NCBI GenBank assembly: GCA_963768025.1
Contig: CAVYGM010000009.1
Coordinates: forward strand, 62,001-126,000
Length of the DNA stretch: 64,000 nucleotides
From: CAVYGM01 sp963768025
GTDB lineage: Bacteria > Bacteroidota > Bacteroidia > Cytophagales > Spirosomataceae
Reading direction: 5' to 3'
This document shows positions 37,242 through 44,435 of this stretch, in pieces. A program made the position numbers and the translations under genes. The notes beneath the pieces are model-generated. The model saw only the letters and a list, made by a program, of their open reading frames with translations, was not told the origin of the DNA and did not search any database. The stretch's first letter is position 1, and each line of letters begins with the position of its first letter.

Positions 37242-38702
37242 TTATGGAAGAAGCCGTAGCTCAACCCGACGATTCTTCAACAGACCTTCGCGGGTGGCTC
37301 CGTCGGCGATAGGCTTGAAGGAGCCGAAGTAATCCACGATAACTTTGCTTTGATCTTTCAGACCGGATTCGTTGATCAGGTAGTTTCTTACTGCTTCCAC
37401 CCGGCGACGAGACAGCGCCATATTGTAGCGATCCGATGCACGGCGGTCGGCGTGGCCGGCCAATTGCAGGCGGCATCCCGAACGGTTCATAAGAGCGGCT
37501 ACGTTATTCAGCATCTCGCGGTATTCGGGTTTGATTTCGCTGTTATCCGTTTCGAACATTACGTTGGCGAAGATTTCGGCGCAGGCAGCACCCGAAGCCA
37601 GGGCATTCTTAACGTATTGATCAAAATCAATGACACGACCACTACCATCCACTACGCTACCCGCGGGGGAGTTAGGCTCCTTATCGAAGAAGTCAGACAC
37701 ACCATCACCGTCGGTATCGAGTAACAGCTTAGGATCAATGTCTTTGGGACGGTTAGCTTTGGCTACCGAATCCATTTCTTCCAGCGTCAGGATCTTCGGC
37801 GGCTTGATCAACAGCTTGGGATCGGTATAGCGCAGGTGGTAAAATCCTCCCTGATCGGGGTTGTATACATATTTTCCGTCCACCTTGGATACGCGCAGTG
37901 GGTTCTTGCCTAGCTTAAAGGTAAGCATGATAGAACCGTAGCCATATTTATCAAGGGCAGAGTTTCCTTTGCGGGAAGTGGGAAGCTGGGTGATGCTGAA
38001 ACCGTCGTTGGGCGATCGTGAATAGTCACCGCCGTAGGTAGCATCCACTACATCGGAGTTGGTATGGTTTACGCGGAAATCCACGCCAAGATCCAGGCGC
38101 TTGGTAAGTTCGTAGTTAATGGTAAGCCCCATCGGAATAATCCAGTCGTTCTTGGTACCATTGGTACTACGGAGCTGAACGCCCGATCCGAGTTCGTAGG
38201 CAGTGGCATCGTACCATACCTGACCCAATCCAGCGTAGCCGTCAATTTTCCAGTGCTTCATTTTGGTAGGGCCCAAAAGCAACCCTTTCAGGTTGACGGT
38301 ACCGGCAATGGATGCGTCGACGTAGTTGCCACGGAAGTAGCGGAAATAATTACGACGCTTCATGCCCGTTAGATTTCCCAATGTGACATCTGCACGAATG
38401 CCGAATAGATAGGATAACTGCTTGTTAATGGTGATACCTCCCTGAAATGTTCCCCATTCGCTGTGAGAATCAGACGAGTTTCCAGTTACTGGAAAGAAAT
38501 CGTATTCTCGTAAGTCCCCAAAAAACTGTGATGGACCAAGTTGAACGCCAATGGACCAGGTATTCAGTTTGTAAGGACCTTCGTAAGAGGCCTTCGGATT
38601 ATAATCCGGGGAGTTCGGCTGTGGTTGCTGCTGGGCGCTCAACGGAAGTGCCAACAATGACCCCATAACAAGCGAACCAATCAACAGGGATACTTTTTTC
38701 AT
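37242..38702 (-). CDS. OmpA family outer-membrane protein
   Basis: A 486-residue protein with a signal peptide (MKKVSLLIGSLVMGSLLALPLSAQ) and an N-terminal beta-barrel of about 270 residues. A short acidic calcium-binding-type linker (DTDGDGVSDFFDKEPNSPAG) follows. The C-terminal OmpA domain (VMFETDNSEIKPEYREMLNNVA, LQLAGHADRRASDRYNMALSRRRVEAVRNYL, NRRVELRL) binds peptidoglycan. It anchors the outer membrane to the cell wall. It is a single gene with its own terminator. Confidence 0.9.
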   Translation of the reverse strand: MKKVSLLIGSLVMGSLLALPLSAQQQPQPNSPDYNPKASYEGPYKLNTWSIGVQLGPSQFFGDLREYDFFPVTGNSSDSHSEWGTFQGGITINKQLSYLFGIRADVTLGNLTGMKRRNYFRYFRGNYVDASIAGTVNLKGLLLGPTKMKHWKIDGYAGLGQVWYDATAYELGSGVQLRSTNGTKNDWIIPMGLTINYELTKRLDLGVDFRVNHTNSDVVDATYGGDYSRSPNDGFSITQLPTSRKGNSALDKYGYGSIMLTFKLGKNPLRVSKVDGKYVYNPDQGGFYHLRYTDPKLLIKPPKILTLEEMDSVAKANRPKDIDPKLLLDTDGDGVSDFFDKEPNSPAGSVVDGSGRVIDFDQYVKNALASGAACAEIFANVMFETDNSEIKPEYREMLNNVAALMNRSGCRLQLAGHADRRASDRYNMALSRRRVEAVRNYLINESGLKDQSKVIVDYFGSFKPIADGATREGLLKNRRVELRLLP

Positions 38703-38905
38703 ACTATACAGGTTAGCGTTATTTGATGAACAAGGATTCTTCTTAAAGTTACAACGATTGGTTTAGTGAGGTACCTTCTTCAATCTGGTAGCCACAAAAG
38801 TAGGGTAACTAAACGAGTTAACCAACACAAAATGTTTCCTAAATTTAGCTTAATTGTGTTAAACTCCTAAAAAAAAAACTAAAAAAAGCGGCTATTTATC
38901 ATCAT

Positions 38906-40039
38906 TTAAAGGCGTTGCATTACTTTTTTGATCATCTTGGTTTTCCAGGAATGAAAATCGCCCTCAATGATACGTTCGCGGGCCTGATTTACTAGCCAAA
39001 GATAAAACGTTAGGTTGTGTACGCTTGCGATTTGAGCTCCCAACATCTCGTCAGATCGTATTAAATGACGAAGATAGGCTTTGGAGTAAAAATTACTAAC
39101 ATACCCACCCAGATTTTTATCTATCGGTTCAAAATCGTCTTTCCACTTTTCGTTTCGGATGTTAATAATTCCTTCCGTTGTAAAAAGCATACCATTGCGG
39201 GCATTTCGGGTCGGCATTACACAATCGAACATATCTACGCCCAATGCGATTCCTTCCAGGATGTTGGCAGGGGTGCCCACGCCCATCAGATAGCGGGGCT
39301 TGTCTTGTGGCAGGATGTCGCACACCACCTCCGTAAGTTCGTACATGATTTCGGCAGGCTCGCCCACAGAAAGCCCGCCTATGGCGTTTCCTTCGCGTCC
39401 AAAGGAAGCAATCACTTCGGCGGATTTTTGCCTAAGATCTTTATAAACACTTCCTTGGACTATTGGGAATAGCGTCTGCTCGTAGCCGTACAATCCGCTG
39501 GTGGCGTCGAAGCGGTCGCAGCACCGTTTCAGCCAGCGGTGGGTCAGCTCCATAGAATTGCGGGCGTAGTCGTATTCGCAGGGGTAAGGGGTACATTCGT
39601 CGAAGGCCATCATTATATCAGCTCCGATCTGCCGTTGAATGTCCATTACTCCCTCAGGAGTAAAAGTGTGGAGAGAACCATCAATATGAGACTTAAATTC
39701 CACACCTGATTCTTTTATTTTTCGTCCGGTTCCGGCCAGAGAATACACCTGGTACCCGCCACTGTCGGTCAGGATAGGGTATTCCCATCCATTGAAGCGA
39801 TGAAGACCGCCGGCCCTTTCGATGATGTCCAGTCCGGGCCGTAGGTACAAGTGGTAGGTGTTTCCCAGGATTATCTGGCTCTTAACGTCATCGCGGAGCT
39901 CGCGCTGATGCACGGCCTTCACCGTACCGGCGGTACCAACGGGCATGAAGATGGGGGTTTGGATGCTGCCATGGGCGGTTTCGATGCGGCCGGTGCGGGC
40001 TTTAGACTGTGGATCCTGGCTCTCTAGGAAAAATTTCAT
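38906..40039 (-). CDS. tgt: Queuine/preQ1 tRNA-ribosyltransferase without zinc cysteines
   Basis: A 377-residue TIM-barrel enzyme exchanging guanine-34 of certain tRNAs for a queuosine precursor. The substrate Asp92 is in LTDSGGYQVYS, GGLSVGEP binds the base, and the nucleophile Asp272 is in FDCVMPTRNARNG. In most bacteria three Cys and one His bind zinc near the C-terminus. Here the Cys positions read L310, G312 and S315, and His341 remains. I recall the same loss in other Bacteroidota, so this looks lineage-specific. The start at 40039 was chosen over an upstream codon because it matches the family N-terminus and lies after a TATTTTTG promoter element. Confidence 0.92.
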   Translation of the reverse strand: MKFFLESQDPQSKARTGRIETAHGSIQTPIFMPVGTAGTVKAVHQRELRDDVKSQIILGNTYHLYLRPGLDIIERAGGLHRFNGWEYPILTDSGGYQVYSLAGTGRKIKESGVEFKSHIDGSLHTFTPEGVMDIQRQIGADIMMAFDECTPYPCEYDYARNSMELTHRWLKRCCDRFDATSGLYGYEQTLFPIVQGSVYKDLRQKSAEVIASFGREGNAIGGLSVGEPAEIMYELTEVVCDILPQDKPRYLMGVGTPANILEGIALGVDMFDCVMPTRNARNGMLFTTEGIINIRNEKWKDDFEPIDKNLGGYVSNFYSKAYLRHLIRSDEMLGAQIASVHNLTFYLWLVNQARERIIEGDFHSWKTKMIKKVMQRL

Positions 40040-40063
40040 TTGGTGTACTGATTGCTTGGGCCG

Positions 40064-40071
40064 CAAAAATA
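40064..40071 (-). promoter_or_regulatory. Bacteroidota -7 promoter element for tgt
   Basis: On the minus strand the sequence reads TATTTTTG, an exact TAnnTTTG match about 25 bases before the tgt ATG. No obvious -33 element is seen. It lies almost back to back with the start codon of the divergent GT2 gene. Confidence 0.5.
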
Positions 40072-40076
40072 AGCCT

Positions 40077-41285
40077 ATGTCGGCGAAGATTCCTGACATA
40101 GCGTGTATATTTGCCGAAAAACCCAGTCCCTCTATCACAATTCCGTACCTCGTGACCGAAATCCTGCTCAGCCTCCTGGGAGTTTTTGTTTTGATTCAGC
40201 TTGTTTACTATTTGTTTGTTTTCACAAGACTGATTTTTTACCGTCAGGAAACACCTGCTGCTCCTTCCGCTCCTGAGGGAGTGACGGTGTTGGTTTGTGC
40301 CTGGAATGAACTCGAGAACCTCCACGAGCTGCTCCCCTTATTGGATGCCCAAGAGTACCCACTGTTTGAGGTGGTAGTGCTCGACGACCGTTCGGAGGAT
40401 GGTACCGCCGATTACTTAAAGGAGAATATGGACAGCTGGAAGCACATCAGGACCATCCATATAGATACCGAATACCCGCACATTACGGCCAAAAAATACG
40501 CGCTGACGGTAGGGATGAAGCACGCCCGCTTCCCCATAGCTCTCATGACCGACGCCGATTGCCGTCCGGTAAGCTCCAACTGGATCACGACGATGGCCGG
40601 ACAACTTGTGGAGGAAAAGGATATTGTGCTGGGGTTTTCTCCTTATTATAAAGAGAGCGGCCTACTCAACTGGTTTATCCGGTGTGAAACTTTCTATACT
40701 GCTGTTCAGTACTTCTCCCTGGCTCTGACGGGGGTACCTTACATGGGGGTGGGGCGTAACCTGATGTACCGCACGTCGTTGTTTTTTGCCCACCGGGGAT
40801 TCTATAAGCACAAAAACATCGTCGGTGGCGACGACGACCTGTTTATGAATCAAGCAGCTACCGCTACCAATACCGCCATTAACATGGATCCCGACGCGTT
40901 TGTGTATTCCTATCCTAAGACCAGTTGGGGCAGTTGGTTTAGGCAAAAGCAACGGCACCTTTCGGTGGGAAAGCACTACCATTTTATGCACAAATTTCGG
41001 TTGGGACTGCTTTCCGGCTCCCACACCGGTACCTGGATCACCGGCCTTGTGGCCCTGTTGTGGGGTATATTTCGGCAGGATATTCTCCTGTTGCAAGCGT
41101 TGGGGGCCGCCTTCGGCCTGCGATGGTTGGTACAGACCGTCGTGCTGACGGGTATTAACAAGCGCCTCGACCGTACCGTGGGGGCGGGGAGTTTTATTTT
41201 TATGGATCTGGCGCTGTTTGTTTACTACTTGGCCATGAGTAGTCTGGTGCTTTCCCGGAAAAATAAAGAGATCACCTGGGAGTAA
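40077..41285 (+). CDS. Membrane-bound GT2 glycosyltransferase
   Basis: About 400 residues. One N-terminal membrane segment (TEILLSLLGVFVLIQLVYYLFVF) is followed by a GT-A domain with VTVLVCAWNELENL, VVVLDDRSEDGTADYL and the DXD site LMTDADCRP. Further motifs are GGDDDLFMNQ and the acceptor-site RQKQRHLSVGKHYH, equivalent to the QxxRW motif of processive enzymes. Three C-terminal membrane segments follow. It probably polymerises or adds a sugar at the inner membrane. The start at 40077 is uncertain: a TATATTTG element at 40106-40113 would place transcription inside this N-terminus and favour a GTG start near 40152. rsmG follows after 13 bases. Confidence 0.8.
   Translation: MSAKIPDIACIFAEKPSPSITIPYLVTEILLSLLGVFVLIQLVYYLFVFTRLIFYRQETPAAPSAPEGVTVLVCAWNELENLHELLPLLDAQEYPLFEVVVLDDRSEDGTADYLKENMDSWKHIRTIHIDTEYPHITAKKYALTVGMKHARFPIALMTDADCRPVSSNWITTMAGQLVEEKDIVLGFSPYYKESGLLNWFIRCETFYTAVQYFSLALTGVPYMGVGRNLMYRTSLFFAHRGFYKHKNIVGGDDDLFMNQAATATNTAINMDPDAFVYSYPKTSWGSWFRQKQRHLSVGKHYHFMHKFRLGLLSGSHTGTWITGLVALLWGIFRQDILLLQALGAAFGLRWLVQTVVLTGINKRLDRTVGAGSFIFMDLALFVYYLAMSSLVLSRKNKEITWE
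40106..40113 (+). promoter_or_regulatory. Possible -7 element inside the GT2 5-prime end
   Basis: TATATTTG matches TAnnTTTG on the plus strand but falls 29 bases inside the annotated GT2 start. Either it is chance or the real start codon lies downstream, for example GTG near 40152. Confidence 0.25.
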
Positions 41286-41298
41286 TGCTTATGTCACA

Positions 41299-41943
41299 AT
41301 GAACCAATCAATGAAGAGGATACTCCACTATTTTCCTGAACTCACTAGTCGGCAGCAGGAACAACTGTCCGCCATGGAAGAATTGTACCGTTTCTGGAAC
41401 GCGCAAATCAACGTGATTTCGCGCAAGGACATCGATACCCTTTACGAACACCACGTGCTGCATTCGCTGGGGATTGCCAAAGTTCTGGAGTTCAAGCCCG
41501 GAACCACTGTTCTGGACGTGGGAACGGGTGGGGGCTTTCCCGGAATTCCGTTGGCCATCCTGTTTCCGCAGGCGAGGTTTCACCTCATTGACAGCATCGG
41601 CAAAAAAATAAAAGTAGTGCAGGAAGTTGCCAATTCGCTTGGGCTCACGAACGTGGTGGCCGAGAAAGCCCGCGCCGAATACGTGGAACGAACTACCTAC
41701 GAGTTCGTGGTGAGCCGGGCGGTTACCCGCTTGGGGCCCTTTGTGGACTGGGTCCGGCACGGGATTAGTCCCAATTCCTTCCACAAGCTCAAAAACGGCG
41801 TCCTGTACCTCAAAGGTGGAGATCTGGACGAGGAGATACGCGAGTACGGCCGCCAAACCCGCGTATTTGATCTATCGGATTATTTTGAAGAAGAATTTTT
41901 TGAAACCAAGAAGGTGGTTTACGTACCTTTGTCGGGTAAATAA
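41299..41943 (+). CDS. rsmG: 16S rRNA (guanine-527-N7)-methyltransferase
   Basis: A 214-residue methyltransferase of the GidB family, methylating G527 in 16S rRNA. The family start YFPELTSRQQEQLSAMEELYRFWNAQINVISRKD, SAM motif VLDVGTGGGFPGIPLAILFP, DSIGKKIKVV and VSRAVTRL are all present. It is 13 bases after the GT2 gene and likely shares its transcript. Loss of this enzyme is known to give low-level streptomycin resistance in other bacteria. Confidence 0.93.
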   Translation: MNQSMKRILHYFPELTSRQQEQLSAMEELYRFWNAQINVISRKDIDTLYEHHVLHSLGIAKVLEFKPGTTVLDVGTGGGFPGIPLAILFPQARFHLIDSIGKKIKVVQEVANSLGLTNVVAEKARAEYVERTTYEFVVSRAVTRLGPFVDWVRHGISPNSFHKLKNGVLYLKGGDLDEEIREYGRQTRVFDLSDYFEEEFFETKKVVYVPLSGK

Positions 41944-42014
41944 GCCGAACGGAACCAATCCCAAGGTACTTCCGACTCAAAGAGTACATCAACCAATCCG
42001 TATACCGAAGCGAT

Positions 42015-42296
42015 ATGAACCAACGATTTAAAGCTAGTGGCCTAATGAACCCCATGTTTCCGGACGAGATCACGTTTGGCGAAAAAGGCGTTACCTTCAA
42101 GGTCCGGAAGGCACTCAGTAGTACCGACAATTTTGTGTTTTACAACGACATCTCGGGTGTAGAAATCGAGGCGGGCGTCTTTTTTTCCACCATCCGGATC
42201 ATCCCCCGCATGCGTCAGGAAATTATTATGAAAAATTTCACGAAGGGTGACGCGCGGAAAGTCAAGGACTTACTGCTGGAAAAAGTGCAAGCCTAA
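42015..42296 (+). CDS. Small PH-like protein, unknown function
   Basis: A 93-residue protein without signal peptide. The alternation of short strands (EITFGEKGVTFKVRKA, NFVFYNDISGVEIEAGVFFSTIRII) with a final helix (KGDARKVKDLLLEKVQ) is typical of bacterial PH-like domains, where the GVEI..G....I.I pattern forms the core. No function is assigned. It follows rsmG by 71 bases in the same direction and may be co-transcribed. Confidence 0.6.
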   Translation: MNQRFKASGLMNPMFPDEITFGEKGVTFKVRKALSSTDNFVFYNDISGVEIEAGVFFSTIRIIPRMRQEIIMKNFTKGDARKVKDLLLEKVQA

Positions 42297-42316
42297 GAAA
42301 AAAAACAGACGGATGC

Positions 42317-42347
42317 TTGCGTGGCTTTTTGGAAGGCCTTACATTTG
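42317..42347 (+). promoter_or_regulatory. Promoter upstream of the tRNA-Asn region
   Basis: TTG (42317-42319) and TACATTTG (42340-42347) are separated by 20 bases. This matches the Bacteroidota -33/-7 promoter consensus TTG-N19-21-TAnnTTTG. Transcription would start near 42354 and read first through the broken tRNA copy and then through tRNA-Asn. Confidence 0.6.
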
Positions 42348-42422
42348 CACCCACAATTAAGGAATTCGCCGCTGAATTGGCAAGTTTTCTAGTTGTTTCC
42401 CGCACGTTAAGTGCGTTATTAT

Positions 42423-42483
42423 ATACTCCCGAATAGCTCACAAACCGTTTGCCGGTCGGTTGGAGCATCTGACAAAATCAGAG
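42423..42483 (+). pseudogene. Broken partial copy of tRNA-Asn
   Basis: The first 18 bases (42423-42440) are identical to the 5-prime end of the real tRNA and its flank (42503-42520). A 14-base insertion follows (42441-42454), containing the palindrome CAAACCGTTTG. The D-arm and anticodon-stem part GTCGGTTgGAGCATCTGAC then resumes with one change. Two bases, including the anticodon, are missing, and the T-arm and acceptor 3-prime half are absent. It cannot fold as a tRNA. Confidence 0.75.
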
Positions 42484-42506
42484 GAGAAATACAAGGCAGG
42501 ACATAC

Positions 42507-42580
42507 TCCCGAATAGCTCAGTCGGTTAGAGCATCTGACTGTTAATCAGAGGGTCGCTGGTTCGAGCCCAGCTTCGGGAG
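42507..42580 (+). tRNA. tRNA-Asn (GTT)
   Basis: A full cloverleaf of 74 bases. The acceptor stem TCCCGAA (42507-42513) pairs with TTCGGGA (42573-42579), and G42580 is the discriminator. The D-arm contains AGCTCAGTCGGTTAGAGC. The anticodon stem TCTGA/TCAGA encloses the loop CTGTTAA with anticodon GTT at 42541-42543. The T-loop is GGTTCGAGCCC. CCA is not encoded. A hairpin terminator starts six bases downstream. Confidence 0.95.
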
Positions 42581-42585
42581 CTTGA

Positions 42586-42624
42586 AAAAGAGCCACTTAG
42601 CTATATTGTTAAGTGGCTCTTTTA
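42586..42624 (+). terminator. Terminator after tRNA-Asn
   Basis: A 14-bp perfect stem (42586-42599 with 42610-42623) carries a 10-base loop and ends in TTTT. It lies directly after the tRNA and ends its transcript. Confidence 0.8.
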
Positions 42625-42710
42625 CTTTGACCACCCACAAATATCCAGTTTGCAGCCTTCTTCTTGTAATTCTCTCTTATTCTAGCTAGCCTATAATCGT
42701 AATCATCCAA

Positions 42711-43974
42711 ATGATCACTACGGAGGAAACAAGAATCTTGATTGCCGGCGGGTAAGGGTACAATGCCGAATTCAAGGTAGTGGTTCCAAACAAAGTGAAG
42801 GAACTGACGGAGGCGTAATCCTGATCGGGGTCAACGACGCCAATCAGGTATGGGCGTCAACTTCGACAATACCCGCCGCTCAGCCATCCAAAATAGTATC
42901 TCCGACATCACGCCACCGCTCCGCTGTACGTTGTCGGTGGTGGAGCTGGATGGCAAAACCATCGGGGTCATTGAGGTACCTTCGGGTCCTTCTAAGCCCT
43001 ACGTGCTGTCGGGGGCCATTTATATGCGCATCGGGCCCAACACCCAAAAGCTGACCACCGCCGAGCAGATGCGGGACTTTTTTCAGCAGTCTGAGAAAAT
43101 TTACTTCGACCAAGTACCCTGTGCGGACTTCCGACCCGCCGATATGGTTGACGGTACCTTCCTCGCCCACTTCAAGGCCGAAGCCCGGATCAATTCTTCG
43201 GTTCCCGACGAGCAGCTTTTCCAAAGCCTTCAACTTTACACGCCCGACGATATTTTCAAGAATGGGGCGGTGCTTTTCTTCGACCGGCAACCCGAGGATT
43301 TTTTGAGAAGGCCGTGGTTCGCTTGCGTGGCCTTTCAGGGTACCAATAAACGCTACATCGTGGACGACAAGGTGTACGACGGCAATCTGTACGCGCAATA
43401 CACGCAGACCATGCAGTGGCTGCGGGGTAAACTCAACGTGCGCTACGACATCGAGGGGCAGGGCAGTGGCCCCCGCAAGGAAATTTGGGAAGTACCCGAA
43501 ACGGCCCTAAAAGAAGTGATCGTCAATTCGTTCGCCCACCGCGACTACTACGAGAAAGGGGCTGTTACGATGGTCGAGTTTTACGACGACCGCGTGGAGG
43601 TATCCAATCCGGGGGGCCTGGTGAGCGCCGTGTCGGAGTCGGAGTTCGGCAGACGTAGCCACTCGCGTAATCCCCTTGTATTTGGACTATTCTGCCGTAT
43701 GCACCTGGTAGAGCAGGTAGGGTCTGGTATTGGCCGCATCCGGGAGCTAATGGAAGAGGCCGGACTCCCCGAGCCGGTTTTTCAGAAACAGGGGATGTTC
43801 ACCGTCGTCATGCAGCGCCCGGTAAAACCTTCGGAGAAAATCCTCCGTCTGATCGGAGAAAACAATCAGATCACGATTGTAGAGCTTTCGGAACAATTAG
43901 GTAAATCCACCAGGGCGATTGAAATGCAGATCAAGAAGCTCAAAGATCGAAACCTACTTGAACGTATCGGATAA
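42711..43974 (+). pseudogene. AlbA_2/ATPase-fold (RecG-like, Schlafen-related) regulator with decayed N-terminus
   Basis: From 42850 an intact frame codes the second half of an AlbA_2 domain (VIEVPSGPSKPYVLSGAIYMRIG), a middle domain, a GHKL-like ATPase motif (NSFAHRDYYEKGAVTMVEFYDD..NPGGL) and a C-terminal winged helix (ITIVELSEQLGKSTRAIEMQIKKL). The upstream part is recognisable but broken. MITTEETRILIAGG ends in a TAA where Glu is expected, and YNAEFKVVVPNKVKELTE then joins GGVILIGVNDANQV with about ten residues (the usual EVCAFANA block) missing. A frame change near 42850 follows. Three lesions of different types suggest true decay. Related proteins act as transcription regulators or in phage defence. 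Confidence 0.75.
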
Positions 43975-44001
43975 AGGGGGATATTGGCAACTAGCTAATA
44001 A

Positions 44002-44154
44002 AGAGTAGCTACCACTCTTTCCGGAAACAAAGCCAAAACAGTACTGGTGCCCATGGATAAGCTTACGGAGATAGCTACCCTGCATACTTCTATATTGGGA
44101 AAAATGGATTTGATTTTCTACGGGAATAGCCAGATGCTTCCACTGGAGGCGGTG
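44002..44154 (+). pseudogene. Fragment resembling the C-terminus of a BREX Lon-like protease (BrxL)
   Basis: A short frame opened by a stop at 43999-44001 reads GNKAKTVLVPMDKLTEIATL, then ILGKMDLIFYGNSQ and LEAV. The order A-K-x-V-L-x-P-M, a short helix, L-x-K, and FY followed by a chain-end helix is the pattern of the last 45 residues of BrxL/Lon-like (S16-type) proteases. No upstream portion of such a protein remains. The reading frame ends inside the adjacent inverted repeat. Assignment is from recognised pattern only, without an alignment. Confidence 0.4.
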
Positions 44155-44200
44155 TGGGGTATACTCAGGGAAGTTTGCCCACTTCCCTGAGTATACCCCA
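44155..44200. repeat. Perfect 20-bp inverted repeat
   Basis: The arms 44155-44174 and 44181-44200 are exact reverse complements, separated by TTGCCC. No T-run follows on either strand, so a standard terminator is unlikely. It lies immediately after the BrxL-like fragment and may be an element end, a recombination site or a protein-binding palindrome. Confidence 0.75.
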
Positions 44201-44435
44201 AAATCCGTCCTGCCCGTACCCTGCCCAACTCTCATTCTTGCAAAACAGTACCTCCCTCCTGGTAAATAAAGTGAATAGGGTACGGGTAAAAAACACCCCT
44301 GTGCTACCTTCTCGTGCCAGGTATTTTACTCGTATCCCCAAACCCGAAGCGGATCCTTTCCCTTGCTTCTGAGCCGGGAAAATGGAATAGGAAATCGGGC
44401 CGACCGACTGGTCCGAGTCATTTGGAGCAAACAAC

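Larger units (their letters stand above)
43975..44435. other. Intergenic remnant region
   Basis: This 461-base stretch holds the BrxL-like C-terminal fragment (44002-44154) and the 20-bp inverted repeat, both listed separately. From 44201 to 44435 I see no gene or clear promoter. Confidence 0.5.

Noticed and set aside
39945..40076. N-terminal extensions of tgt and the GT2 gene that overlap each other
   Set aside because: Both extensions lack family similarity and would require the two divergent genes to overlap; the internal ATGs fit better.
44053..44190. Small independent gene of 45 residues
   Set aside because: The peptide looks like the tail of a larger protease and ends inside the inverted repeat, so it is treated as a remnant.
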